Assembly: GCF_900108085.1 (NCBI RefSeq) | Contig: NZ_FNVR01000013.1 | Coordinates: forward strand, 1 to 64,000 | Length of the DNA: 64,000 nt | Reading direction: 5' to 3' | Source: Algoriphagus boritolerans DSM 17298 = JCM 18970 | GTDB lineage: Bacteria > Bacteroidota > Bacteroidia > Cytophagales > Cyclobacteriaceae | Part shown: one piece after another, positions 1 to 8,306 of the stretch | Numbering within the stretch: the stretch's first letter is position 1 | Layout: each line of letters starts with the position of its first letter | Made by a program: the position numbers and the translations under genes | Notes under the pieces: model-generated | What the model saw: the letters and a program-made list of their open reading frames with translations, nothing else | Database searches by the model: none | Told to the model about the DNA's origin: nothing

Positions 1-115
1 CCCAAACGGGGACCACCAAAGGCCGTCTATCCCACTCTCTCAACCCAATTTTAATTCCTGATTTTTGTCGGGCTGGCGGAGCTATGCCTGCCCGATCTTC
101 AGGCGGGCCTAAGCC

Positions 116-142
116 ACAAAAAAGCCCTTCCAAAACGGGGCT
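116..142 (-). terminator. Rho-independent terminator at the distal end of the cassette array
   Basis: On the minus strand AGCCC and GGGCT form a short stem around a ten-base loop, followed directly by a run of T. It lies downstream of the small open frame at 200-295 and probably ends transcription leaving the array or the gene tail there. A second GC-rich inverted repeat (about 85-110) lies just beyond it. Confidence 0.55.
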
Positions 143-199
143 GAAAAGGCTCAGAATGATCTAATTTTTTTGATTCGATACGGAATCTGCTGGTAGGGT

Positions 200-295
200 T
201 TACTTTTTAATCTTAGTGGGCACCTCATTTACCTCCAAAAATACCGACTCAATCCCCATAAGCACTTCACCGGTTTCGTGCAACAGCGGTTTCAT
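200..295 (-). CDS. Short open frame at the array end, possible 3' gene remnant (31 aa)
   Basis: Minus-strand frame from an ATG at 295 to TAA at 200, encoding 31 residues that end EVPTKIKK. Its first codons lie inside the hairpin of the outermost attC-like site (278-337), and a terminator follows at 116-142. It reads like the C-terminal strand of a longer protein whose 5' part was replaced when the array ended up here, but it is too short to assign to a family. It could also be a chance frame. It helps place the outer boundary of the array. Confidence 0.3.
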   Translation of the reverse strand: MKPLLHETGEVLMGIESVFLEVNEVPTKIKK

Positions 296-337
296 TGTTC
301 GTGCTTCGCACGCAACGAAAACCTAGTTGTTATAGCC
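278..337 (-). repeat. attC-like recombination site of cassette C8 (short form)
   Basis: About 60 bp between AAC (282-284) and GTT (329-331). The inside folds into a hairpin whose arms run from GGTTTCATTG to CGTGC and back as GCACGCAACG to AAAACC, with a three-base loop and a few unpaired bases. It ends in GTTATAGCC, the sequence that also starts cassette C8 at its other end (GGCTATAAC, 1077-1085). It is much shorter than the other seven sites, as attC lengths vary in known integrons. Confidence 0.65.
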
Positions 338-344
338 AGTGCTT

Positions 345-1055
345 CTATTTCTCATAGTAGTAAGTCCTTGTCAGCCCGTAACCAGTTTGTCTTTTATTTT
401 CCTGTCCCCATTTTTCAAAGTCGGGATGTCCAGAGGTTTTCCAGTCAATGTAATTTCTCACAAGCTCTAAATCTTCTTCCAGTTCTTTCGTCCAGTATTC
501 TCTTAGTTCCAGTGTCGTTAATTGTCGAATTTGTTCTTTTATTTTCTCTCCAAGTTTTATGTCGTCAAATGGTTCTCCGATGTAACCTTCGGGTAAATGA
601 TGAACTGAATAATAAATGTTGTAAGTCCACCAACCCAATATTGTCTGTCTTGCTAAGTCGTCCGTTGGGTTAATTTCTAATGCTCTAAATAAATGCTCTT
701 CACTTCGATAATATTTACCCAACCAACGAAAAGGATTGTTGTCAATTTGCTCTGTGTCGCACCAAGTTGTCAAAGTCGGTTTTACAAGTTTGTCGCTTAA
801 TGGTTGAGGAAAAGCTCCATAGTCTGCGTCCTTAACATTCTCAAAAAAAGGAAATAGAAATTTCACAAAGTCAATCTTCTTGTCAAGCGACCAGTTTTCA
901 GTTGATTTAAGAAATTTGTCAAGGTGCTTAAATGCCTCTTTTCTAAGACCCTTTTCTCTGTCAAAGCAATAGTTCGCATAGTCTGTCCAGTCGGAATTTT
1001 TCAAAGCTGAATTTCCAACTGTCAACAAGGCTGTATTTTGGTCTTTTGCTATCAT
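345..1055 (-). CDS. Hypothetical protein, payload of cassette C8 (236 aa)
   Basis: I do not recognise this soluble, charged and tryptophan-rich protein. It has no signal peptide or membrane segment and is probably mostly helical. The ATG at 1055 lies 30 bases inside the cassette from its GTTATAGCC start and the stop is 8 bases from the inner edge of the distal site, so the gene fills the cassette with no room for a promoter. The segment with RSEEHLFRALEINPTDD around residues 117-133 looks like a single TPR-like helix pair. Expression probably depends on readthrough from upstream cassettes. Confidence 0.75.
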   Translation of the reverse strand: MIAKDQNTALLTVGNSALKNSDWTDYANYCFDREKGLRKEAFKHLDKFLKSTENWSLDKKIDFVKFLFPFFENVKDADYGAFPQPLSDKLVKPTLTTWCDTEQIDNNPFRWLGKYYRSEEHLFRALEINPTDDLARQTILGWWTYNIYYSVHHLPEGYIGEPFDDIKLGEKIKEQIRQLTTLELREYWTKELEEDLELVRNYIDWKTSGHPDFEKWGQENKRQTGYGLTRTYYYEK

Positions 1056-1076
1056 TGGCTATGTCATCTTAGCATT

Positions 1077-1213
1077 GGCTATAACGGTTCTCAGCTATAC
1101 GCAGGCAGGGATTTTAACCACTGAACTTCCTACGAAGAACTGAACTTTAATTTTACCACTTTCCTATCCTACGAAGCACGAAACCCCTGCTTGCGTATAG
1201 GTGATGTTATGCC
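1077..1213 (-). repeat. attC-like recombination site of cassette C7 (long, type I)
   Basis: A 137-bp site bounded by GGCTATAAC (1077-1085) and GTTATGCC (1206-1213). Beside the cores are nine unpaired bases ending CAG on one side and five (GTGAT) on the other. A 16-bp imperfect stem CTATACGCAGGCAGGG / CCCTGCTTGCGTATAG follows. The interior holds two copies of TCCTACGAAG. The site is almost identical to the one at 9147-9283, and the match continues into the cassette trailer to 1250. Confidence 0.85.
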
Positions 1214-1351
1214 TTCGCCCTTCTTTTTCTGTCGTCTGTTTTGTTGTCATATCGTGTCTGTTTGGGTGCGTTGGCTTGGTGGCTCTTTTGCAAAACTTGG
1301 CTTGTGGGTTGGCTTGAGCGGTTTTGCAAATGTGCCACTAATAGCGTGGGC

Positions 1352-4300
1352 TTATTCTTCTAAAATATATTTTTTTACAAGGTTGTCTATTTCTTGTGAG
1401 TTAATCCCTCCATTCGGGTTTTCTTCTGTTATGATTAAAACTTTTTCATTGTCAGGGTTTGCTTTTGTATGTAAAACAAACCCGTCTTGAATATATGATG
1501 CAAGCTTCTTTTCCCACTTCTCTCGATAGTCAGTTTTAGTCATCATTCCTAAATGTTCCCAATAGAACTTCTTTCCTGTTAGGATATTTTCTATTGTAAA
1601 ATCAGGCTTCACTGTTCTTGTAGAGTTGTCAAATTTTAGTTTGTCCTCGTATGCGTATGAAATGCGGTTGCGATATTCTTTTTTATTTAAACAATTTGCA
1701 ATTATAACTTCGTTTTTACTCAACATAGGTTCGCCTCTTTCACTGATATTAACATACCGAGCATCAAACCATTTCTGTTTGAGTTGACGCACTTCTGGCA
1801 AATGGAACAAATCAGTGAATCTTCTTGCAGTTGATGAAGCATCAGTCGCTGCAAGTCGAATAAAATCTCTAAAATCGCCTTGGTGTAGGATTATTATTTT
1901 ATCCTCTTGCCTTGTCAGAGCAGTGTAAAGCAATTCTCTACTTAGGATAGCTCCTTTTGACGGAAGAACAAAAAACACTTTCTTAAATCCACTTCCTTGT
2001 GATTTGTGGACTGTAATTGCATAAGCTAAATCAAACGAATACTTTCCATCATCTTTCAACTGGTCAGCCCAAAAAACATAACTGTAGCCCTGTTGTGTTG
2101 AAAATGCAATTTCAATATTCGGTTCGCCCTTTCCCTTACCATTTGCTCCTCTGAACTCACCTGTAACAACACCTATCTCACCATTTGCGATATACTTAAA
2201 TGCATCTTCTTTTCTATCGGTTGGTTTAATCCATTGCCAATTTTCCCAACGAGTATTCTTAAGATTAATCACTTTGTCACCATAAACAATATTGTCATTT
2301 CCTTTTGGTTTGGCAATCTTTCTTTTCTGAAAATAAGTGGAATTTTTCGGTTGAACATTCAGTGCCAATTCAATGAAATTTTTTCGATACGTTGTTTGAA
2401 TAAACTTGTTCACTTCCTTTACTCCATATCCGTATCCATTAACTGGTGAAATGATTTGCCAATCCTCAATAACCTTTTCAGCATAGCCATTATTGAAATA
2501 TTGATAATCTCCGAAATCCTTTGCTCCAATTGTTCTGTTAAAAGATTTTGAAATGTCTTTTGCATCCAATTCAAGTTCATTCTCTAAAATTTCTTGAAAC
2601 TTCTTTCTGAAATCATCACTCTCATACCATTTTACCATGAGAATGTGTTTGGATGAAATTTCATCGGCAGCTATCGAATGAAAGGTTTCAATGTCTTCTT
2701 TTGTTGGCTCGTCACCGAAGCATTTGCTTAAAGCAACATCCCAACGCTTGTCTTTTTGTTGTGCCTGTCTTCTTATCTGTCTTAACTCTGCATATGCAGG
2801 TGCTGAACGGATATTTTCTTTTTCAAAAGTTGTTGGTTTCAGTTGTGCAACAATATCCACAAATGGTCTTCCTGTTCCTATTGGTGGTAGTTGTCTATAA
2901 TCACCAACTAAAATAATTCGGTCAACAGGTCCCAAAGCATCGAATAAAGAAGCAAGTTGTTCTTCTGTCAACATAGATGCTTCGTCAATTATTATGTTTC
3001 GTGCACCTGAAAATTTTGCTCCTTCTTCATTAATGAAATAATTTCCGGTTAAAGCATCATATCTGTCAGGGAAAAGAAACTGTGCTAATGTCTTTGCATC
3101 ATGACCGAGTTTCACTCTTGCCTTTCCTGTTGGTGCTAACTTCAAAACACCGCCTCTGCGGATTTCAGGTATTTGTTCAAAGATTTCAAGCAATGATGTT
3201 TTCCCTGAACCTGCAGGACCAATTAAAACTGAAAATCGGTAATTTGTTAAAATCCTCAATGCCTCGGCCTTTTCTTCTCTTGCTAATAGCTCATCATTGT
3301 AGTCTGGGCTTGTGCTGTCAAGAGTTGGGAAATCTTTGTAGTTATTAACTTCATTCAACCAATCTTTGTCAATATTTAAAGGCTTACCAATAATTTGCTC
3401 AAAATTTAGTCGCTGACGAATTATTGCTTTTAACTCAACTAATCTTTTTAGTTTGAAAAATAGAAATTTATTTTCCTTACTTGGAAGGACTGATTCAATT
3501 TCTTCCTTGAAAAAATCTTCTTCCGATTGAGCAGTCAAAATATCTTCATCAATCGGAAAGGATTCGTCAATAGCTTTTGCTTGCAACCTTTCTAAAACAT
3601 CATTAAATGGAAGGATAGAATGTCCTTCTAATGCTGCTTCTTCCATTATAGAAGTTGCAAAAGCTCTTACTCTTCTTTCATCAAGATTGTCTGTTAATGC
3701 AATACATTCTTTCAACGGAAACGCATCTCGAATCTTTTCAGGGGGCAAGACAAGTTTGTCTACTTGTCTAAATGAAACTCCCGCTGCCGAAAATCTTGTT
3801 TTCTCATAAAGTAGATACAGATTACTTGTGATTTCCTCTGTTGTTCCTATTTCAGTTTGATGATGGTCAATTATGTAACTTGCTTGGTCGTTATTCAGTT
3901 GGCAGCGGCTAAGTAATTTGAGAAACTCTTTTTTCTTGGATGGTTTTCCTTTCCAAATTCTTTGTGATGTCGCAGTAAAAAGTTTTAAACCCTTTTCCTT
4001 TACATATTTGTTAGGTTCAATCATACTTTCTTCAAATATTTTCCAAGGGTCGGATTTTAAAAGGTCTCCGTCTTTTTGAAAAATATATTTTTCAATCTCC
4101 CATGCAATAGTGTTTCCATCCTCTATCTGCAAGGCACTTAAAACTGAACCCATTCCTGGGAACGCACCACGCATATCCCAAATTTTGGAAATTTCATCAT
4201 CAATCCATCTTAGTTCTTTGGTGAATTTTTTATCAAGTAGAACCTCTGACTTTTTTAAACTGTCAGCCATAGTAAGTAGGGAATCAATGGCAGTGTCATG

Positions 4301-5161
4301 TTCAACTAATTCGGCAGCAAATGAAAATTGTGCAAAGTCTGGGGCAAAAGCCGCATATTCTTTTAAGTCAACTTCAATCTCATTTTCATTTATGAATTTA
4401 AGTATATCGTGATATGGTAATAAAAATCCTTCAGAATTTTTGTTGGTCAAAGTATGTTCAACACATCTGTCCCAAGGATAGCTTCTATGCCCATTATCGG
4501 TTTCTTTATCAAACTTATATTGAAGAATTTCGCCAATGTCTGTTCTGACTTTTGCCACTCCAACAATTACTCTTTCGTTCGGTTCTGAAAACGGAGTGTG
4601 TTTACAGTAAAAAAAAATTAATGATTGCTGTTTTTTTAGGCAACCGAAAAATGAATCCAACAAAACTTTTTGGTTATGTGGATGCTGAACCCAATGATTT
4701 CCTTCAAAGCCAAGTTTTGCATCAACTTCTGCTTCTAATTCTGGTTTGTAATCTAATTCATAAATTCTTGCTTGCTGTGAGCGGTGCGGATGGTCGCTTT
4801 TTGAATTTTCTTTTATCATCCACAAAAACGGAACTGCGTCAAATGAGAACGGTTTGTCTTGGTAAACGCATGGTCTAAAATGTTTGAAGAGTGGATTGAT
4901 GTTTGTCCAAGCATGAGGAACTTCTCTTGCATAGCTATGTGGAGAAAGGAATGTTCCTTTTTCTGAAACACAAGGAGGAAGAAACTCTTCATTAATTTCC
5001 TTATCCGAAGTTTCGCTGTCTGGTTGTTTTGTTGCATCAATTTTAGGCAATATTCTGCAAAACGAATTGTCTAATACATTACAGCAAGATTTTCCATTCC
5101 ACTTATTGTCATGCCATGGAACTCTCGCTGATAAATGTTTGATTGGTAAAGTTTTATTCAT
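1352..5161 (-). CDS. RecD-like SF1 helicase with C-terminal nuclease-like domain (cassette C7)
   Basis: A 1269-aa protein. Residues 1-600 have no family I can name; the N-terminus carries a Cys-rich stretch (WNGKSCCNVLDNSFC, 21-35). Residues 640-1100 are an SF1 helicase: Walker A GPAGSGKT (648-655), Walker B IIIDEAS (723-729), DYRQLPP (754-760), VHKSQGSGF (1051-1059) and TALTR (1080-1084), as in RecD/TraI enzymes. The C-terminal 120 residues have PDF (1186-1188) and YWEHLG (1200-1205) spaced like a PD-(D/E)XK nuclease core. This architecture is common among phage-defence and DNA-repair helicases; a defence role here is inferred. It fills a 4.1-kb cassette whose flanks match those of the DRT3 cassette. 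Confidence 0.8.
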   Translation of the reverse strand: MNKTLPIKHLSARVPWHDNKWNGKSCCNVLDNSFCRILPKIDATKQPDSETSDKEINEEFLPPCVSEKGTFLSPHSYAREVPHAWTNINPLFKHFRPCVYQDKPFSFDAVPFLWMIKENSKSDHPHRSQQARIYELDYKPELEAEVDAKLGFEGNHWVQHPHNQKVLLDSFFGCLKKQQSLIFFYCKHTPFSEPNERVIVGVAKVRTDIGEILQYKFDKETDNGHRSYPWDRCVEHTLTNKNSEGFLLPYHDILKFINENEIEVDLKEYAAFAPDFAQFSFAAELVEHDTAIDSLLTMADSLKKSEVLLDKKFTKELRWIDDEISKIWDMRGAFPGMGSVLSALQIEDGNTIAWEIEKYIFQKDGDLLKSDPWKIFEESMIEPNKYVKEKGLKLFTATSQRIWKGKPSKKKEFLKLLSRCQLNNDQASYIIDHHQTEIGTTEEITSNLYLLYEKTRFSAAGVSFRQVDKLVLPPEKIRDAFPLKECIALTDNLDERRVRAFATSIMEEAALEGHSILPFNDVLERLQAKAIDESFPIDEDILTAQSEEDFFKEEIESVLPSKENKFLFFKLKRLVELKAIIRQRLNFEQIIGKPLNIDKDWLNEVNNYKDFPTLDSTSPDYNDELLAREEKAEALRILTNYRFSVLIGPAGSGKTSLLEIFEQIPEIRRGGVLKLAPTGKARVKLGHDAKTLAQFLFPDRYDALTGNYFINEEGAKFSGARNIIIDEASMLTEEQLASLFDALGPVDRIILVGDYRQLPPIGTGRPFVDIVAQLKPTTFEKENIRSAPAYAELRQIRRQAQQKDKRWDVALSKCFGDEPTKEDIETFHSIAADEISSKHILMVKWYESDDFRKKFQEILENELELDAKDISKSFNRTIGAKDFGDYQYFNNGYAEKVIEDWQIISPVNGYGYGVKEVNKFIQTTYRKNFIELALNVQPKNSTYFQKRKIAKPKGNDNIVYGDKVINLKNTRWENWQWIKPTDRKEDAFKYIANGEIGVVTGEFRGANGKGKGEPNIEIAFSTQQGYSYVFWADQLKDDGKYSFDLAYAITVHKSQGSGFKKVFFVLPSKGAILSRELLYTALTRQEDKIIILHQGDFRDFIRLAATDASSTARRFTDLFHLPEVRQLKQKWFDARYVNISERGEPMLSKNEVIIANCLNKKEYRNRISYAYEDKLKFDNSTRTVKPDFTIENILTGKKFYWEHLGMMTKTDYREKWEKKLASYIQDGFVLHTKANPDNEKVLIITEENPNGGINSQEIDNLVKKYILEE

Positions 5162-5276
5162 TGATTGTCTTTTTTGGAGCGTTGGGGCAAAAGCAAATGT
5201 GCTGCATTGGGTCGGCTTTGAGCGTTGGGATGCAGCTCTTTTGATTTTGCTGAAGCGTTGGCATTTTGTCTTTCAC
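5154..5276 (-). CDS. Conserved leader open frame ahead of the helicase gene
   Basis: Small minus-strand frame starting at GTG 5276 (or ATG 5264) and ending at TAA 5154, overlapping the helicase start. It includes KSCIPTLKADPMQHICFCP. The same frame, with only a synonymous change in the shared part, sits at 12987-13088 ahead of the reverse-transcriptase genes. It may be a leader peptide, or a chance frame kept because the DNA leader is conserved. With a single informative substitution, selection on protein cannot be shown. Confidence 0.3.
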   Translation of the reverse strand: MKDKMPTLQQNQKSCIPTLKADPMQHICFCPNAPKKTINE

Positions 5277-5326
5277 TTTTCTGTTCGTTTTTGTCGGTCG
5301 TGTCGTTTTTTAGGGTGAGGCATAAC
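5179..5326 (-). repeat. Cassette 5' leader repeat, copy in C7
   Basis: About 148 bp between the attC core and the helicase start. It matches 12991-13139 in cassette C3 with only a handful of differences (roughly 96% identity by eye). The outermost bases GTTATGCCTCACCCT are also present at the start of cassette C6 (about 6984-6998). It lies upstream of two unrelated payloads, so it could hold a promoter or translation signal, or be a relic of payload exchange by homologous recombination. Confidence 0.75.
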
Positions 5327-5452
5327 GGTATTCAGCTTGGAGACGGCGGGCATTGGAAGCCGTTCCCTTCCAGCCTACTCCTAACTTCTTAAAGATAGTA
5401 AACTTTCAATTTACTCTGAACCGCCCGCTGTCTTCCAAGGTGATGTTATGCC
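5319..5452 (-). repeat. attC-like recombination site of cassette C6 (long, type III stem)
   Basis: A 134-bp site from GGCATAAC (5319-5326) to GTTATGCC (5445-5452). The basal stem is CTTGGAGACGGCGGGC paired with GCCCGCTGTCTTCCAAG; one extra A on the second arm makes an extrahelical base. The spacers are again nine bases (GGTATTCAG) and five bases (GTGAT), conserved although the stem sequence is entirely different from the other sites. Confidence 0.85.
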
Positions 5453-5515
5453 TTTGCCCTTTCTTTAGGTATTTTCAAAATAAAATCAAACTATGAGATT
5501 TAATAAAGGCTTTGG

Positions 5516-6211
5516 TCAATAATATCTTGAGCTTTCAAATCGGTCACCTGTATTATCATAAAGTTCTTGAATTATTCTTGATACCGTTGTTTCAATATTT
5601 TCACCTTGCTTTACAAAATATCTTCTCGGTTGAGACTTTAATAGATAAAATGCAATATTGGTCATTATATAATTCAAAGTCTTCTGAGAATCAGTGTAAT
5701 ATTTAATTTCGCTAACATACTGGAGAAAATAATCACAAAAGTGGTCAAACCATCTATCTGCTTGGTCTTGTCTAAAAGCAAGGAATTTTGTCGGAATTTT
5801 TCCATAAAACTTTGCTTTCATGTCCATTTTATCACCACTTTCTGTTATCGAGAGGGCATATTTAATTAAACTGTTGAATAAAGAATAGTTTATTTGAACT
5901 TCTGTAAGTTGGTTAATTTCTTTATTTGTGCTAACAATATCTATGAGCATTTTAACTTCCTTGGATTGGTAGAAATATTGATGGTTATCATTAAGTTTAA
6001 GAACCATTAAAAAACTGTTTATTATTCTTATCAAATTTTTGGACTCTAAATAATGTACTTGATTAATCTCAGAATGCTTAAAATTCCCAATAAAATCTAC
6101 TAGTGATTGTCCTACTATGAAGTTTGATGCAATTAATCTTACATCATTATCTGAAATAAACTTACTATCAATTATACGTCTTGCTTCTTCGTGTGTAATT
6201 TTTTTTAACAT
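5516..6211 (-). CDS. Hypothetical protein, second gene of cassette C6 (231 aa)
   Basis: I do not recognise it. It is a soluble, helix-rich protein with many Asp, Asn and Tyr residues and no signal peptide or membrane span. It starts 24 bases after the stop of the 216-aa partner at 6236-6886, so the two are likely co-transcribed and may work together. Cassettes with two genes often carry two-part systems such as defence or toxin-antitoxin pairs; nothing in the sequence proves this. Confidence 0.7.
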   Translation of the reverse strand: MLKKITHEEARRIIDSKFISDNDVRLIASNFIVGQSLVDFIGNFKHSEINQVHYLESKNLIRIINSFLMVLKLNDNHQYFYQSKEVKMLIDIVSTNKEINQLTEVQINYSLFNSLIKYALSITESGDKMDMKAKFYGKIPTKFLAFRQDQADRWFDHFCDYFLQYVSEIKYYTDSQKTLNYIMTNIAFYLLKSQPRRYFVKQGENIETTVSRIIQELYDNTGDRFESSRYY

Positions 6212-6235
6212 TATACTTCAAGGTTTATAAGTTCA

Positions 6236-6886
6236 TTATTTAAGAAAGTCTAATTTAATTTTACTTTCGGTGCTTTTAGTCGAGATTTTTTTCATAAAAT
6301 CAAAAAGTCCTTTAATTTTCAAATACTGTCCTTGAGTTGGTTGAGAGTTGGCACTATTAGAATATTTATATGTTTCATTGTTGTATAAATCAATCAAATA
6401 AAAACAAGAACCTGAACCAGATGAACCTAAAATTCCTATCCCTTGTCTTTCGTAACTTACTTCTCCTTTAGAATACATCACTTCTACAGTTTTGGTCCAA
6501 AATGAAGTTCGAGGGCGCATTAATACTTTGTTTTTTTCAAAGATTAATTTCCATATTTTAACAGTTCCTCCATTGCTTAATTCAGAAAAATTATGTCTGA
6601 TAAAACCATTTAAGGCTTTTGGCAATACCAGATTTACTATTTCTTGAACCTTTTCAATATTTTCTGTTGTGCTTGTTCTTTGTAAAAATGAATTGCTTGC
6701 AGAAACTGAAATCCAAATTGAATTATTTTTCCCAATTAATGTAAAGTCAATTCCTCCTACAAAATTTACGTATTGATGTGAAAATTCGAAATCAATAATG
6801 TCATCGTACTTAATACTATCTTTACCATAAGTAATGTAAGTGTCGGTAATAATTACTTCTTTGTTTTTAATTTGATATTTAATCAT
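6236..6886 (-). CDS. Hypothetical protein, first gene of cassette C6 (216 aa)
   Basis: I do not recognise a family. The first 60 residues (YQIKNKEVIITDTYITYG, then DSIKYDDIIDFEFSHQY) look like the alternating beta strands of a PH-like domain, and the C-terminal part has a second beta-rich region followed by a helix (LFDFMKKI). There is no signal peptide. The start is 112 bases inside the cassette, after the GTTATGCCTCACCCT end shared with cassettes C3 and C7. It is probably translated together with the gene at 5516-6211. Confidence 0.7.
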   Translation of the reverse strand: MIKYQIKNKEVIITDTYITYGKDSIKYDDIIDFEFSHQYVNFVGGIDFTLIGKNNSIWISVSASNSFLQRTSTTENIEKVQEIVNLVLPKALNGFIRHNFSELSNGGTVKIWKLIFEKNKVLMRPRTSFWTKTVEVMYSKGEVSYERQGIGILGSSGSGSCFYLIDLYNNETYKYSNSANSQPTQGQYLKIKGLFDFMKKISTKSTESKIKLDFLK

Positions 6887-6990
6887 AGTTTACTGGGTTG
6901 ATTAATTTAGATTATTTTTAATTGGTAAAACTCCTTTGCTTTTTAATCATAATGGGTTTTGGTTTTTGGTAGTTTCGTCTTTCAGGGTGA

Positions 6991-7126
6991 GGCATAACGG
7001 TTTTCAGCTATACGCAGGCAGGGATTTTTACAAATGAACTTCCTACGAAGAACTGAACTTTAAATTTACCACTTTCCTGTCCTACGAAGCACGAAACCCC
7101 TGCTTGCGTATAGGTGATGTTAGCGG
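6991..7126 (-). repeat. attC-like recombination site of cassette C5 (long, type I stem)
   Basis: A 136-bp site from GGCATAAC (6991-6998) to GTTAGCGG (7119-7126). The basal stem is CTATACGCAGGCAGGG / CCCTGCTTGCGTATAG, with spacers of nine (GGTTTTCAG) and five (GTGAT) bases. It nearly matches the sites at 1077 and 9147. The terminal GTTAGCGG matches the opposite end of C5 (CCGCTAAC, 8155-8162), although all neighbouring cores read GTTAT. Confidence 0.85.
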
Positions 7127-8142
7127 TTCGGGCTTTTATATTTTGTCGTTTCAAATACATTGTCAATAATTGTTTCTACTGCATTTTTTGTTCTCGTGAC
7201 ACTGTCAACAAGTAAATATTCACGAAGTCTGTTAGCAATGATTTCAGGTCTTGGATTGTCAATTAGTCTTGGGTTTAATTGTCGTAACCAAAGCGATTGG
7301 TTTAATCTTTCGCCTATTGTTGTGCAATAAATTAAACTGTCAAGTGCTATCAAACTCAAAGGTCGTCCGAATGTCAACCACTTATTTGCTCTGTTCCAAG
7401 TGAACTGCGAACTTGCGGCAAGTTGTCCCCAGGTAGAAGAAATATTTTTTATTCTTTCACTAACTTTTTCAATCCAGTCAAGTGTCTGGTCGCTTTTGAA
7501 ATAGAGCAGTGCAGAAACATTTTCGGATAGAAATTTGTCATCTCCTCTTTCAAGTTCTCTGGTAAGAATTTTAAATGCTTCGTCAAAATTCAAACACTTT
7601 GCTATTGGCTCTGCAAATATTTGAAGTTCATTTTCTCGTCTGTTTGCCCATTCTTTCTTTATCCATTCTTCTGCTGTCCTACCAATTACTTTTCCTGCAA
7701 TTTCATAAGCTTTGTAATTGATAGCACGATTATAATCTACCTTCTCTTTAAGTCTTTTAAGCACTTCCAATTTGTCGAACTTTTGAAGTTCTTTGATAAC
7801 AAAATCGTCTGTAAAATACTGAACGAATGCAAAGTCAATAAGTCTTTTTAAGTCACTTTTGATTTGTTCAAAGTCGGGAAATGGAAATTTTTCAGCGTCA
7901 ATTACTTCAATTTCTGGTTGAGTTGCTTCGCCTGTGTCGTAATCGTAAAAATCATCGTGTAAATAGTAACTGTTTCCATGAATTGCAGTTAAGTTGAAAA
8001 ACTCCATAGGTCTTAGTGCTTTGTTTAGCAGTCTGTCTTGGCAAGGCAAACACAAACGAAAAGGATTTTGTCCTTCGTCCGCAAGTACTTCAACTTCAAT
8101 TTCTCTTATGTTACAACTTTCACATTTCATTGTCTGTACCAT
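7120..8142 (-). CDS. Zinc-ribbon hypothetical protein, payload of cassette C5 (340 aa)
   Basis: The N-terminus has a CxxC-x20-CxxC zinc ribbon (Cys 7, 10, 31, 34), followed by an acidic linker and a long helical region that may form HEAT-like repeats. I do not recognise the family. The ATG at 8142 is only 20 bases inside the cassette, and an alternative ATG is four codons later. The stop codon TAA is made from the attC core itself (CGCTAAC), so the gene occupies the whole cassette and recombination at the core could alter its end. The function is unknown. Confidence 0.75.
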   Translation of the reverse strand: MVQTMKCESCNIREIEVEVLADEGQNPFRLCLPCQDRLLNKALRPMEFFNLTAIHGNSYYLHDDFYDYDTGEATQPEIEVIDAEKFPFPDFEQIKSDLKRLIDFAFVQYFTDDFVIKELQKFDKLEVLKRLKEKVDYNRAINYKAYEIAGKVIGRTAEEWIKKEWANRRENELQIFAEPIAKCLNFDEAFKILTRELERGDDKFLSENVSALLYFKSDQTLDWIEKVSERIKNISSTWGQLAASSQFTWNRANKWLTFGRPLSLIALDSLIYCTTIGERLNQSLWLRQLNPRLIDNPRPEIIANRLREYLLVDSVTRTKNAVETIIDNVFETTKYKSPNR

Positions 8143-8154
8143 TTTTTAGCCTGA

Positions 8155-8288
8155 CCGCTAACGTTTTGCAGCTACCCGAAGGTGGCGATTTCGAAGCACT
8201 TCACTGTCAACCAAGCACAAACTTTGATAGAAGCACAAAGCTTGATTTAACCACTGAACCGCCACTTTTGGGTAGGTGCTGTTATGCG
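8155..8288 (-). repeat. attC-like recombination site of cassette C4 (long, type II stem)
   Basis: From CCGCTAAC (8155-8162) to GTTATGCG (8281-8288). The basal stem is CTACCCGAAGGTGGCG / CGCCACTTTTGGGTAG with two G-T pairs. The spacers are nine bases (GTTTTGCAG) and five bases (GTGCT). It is nearly identical to the site at 13132-13266. Confidence 0.85.
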
Positions 8289-8306
8289 GTCGGCTTTCTG
8301 TTTTCG

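Noticed and set aside
278..673. 131-aa plus-strand open frame
   Set aside because: Antisense to the C8 gene and covers the short attC-like site; no recognisable protein.
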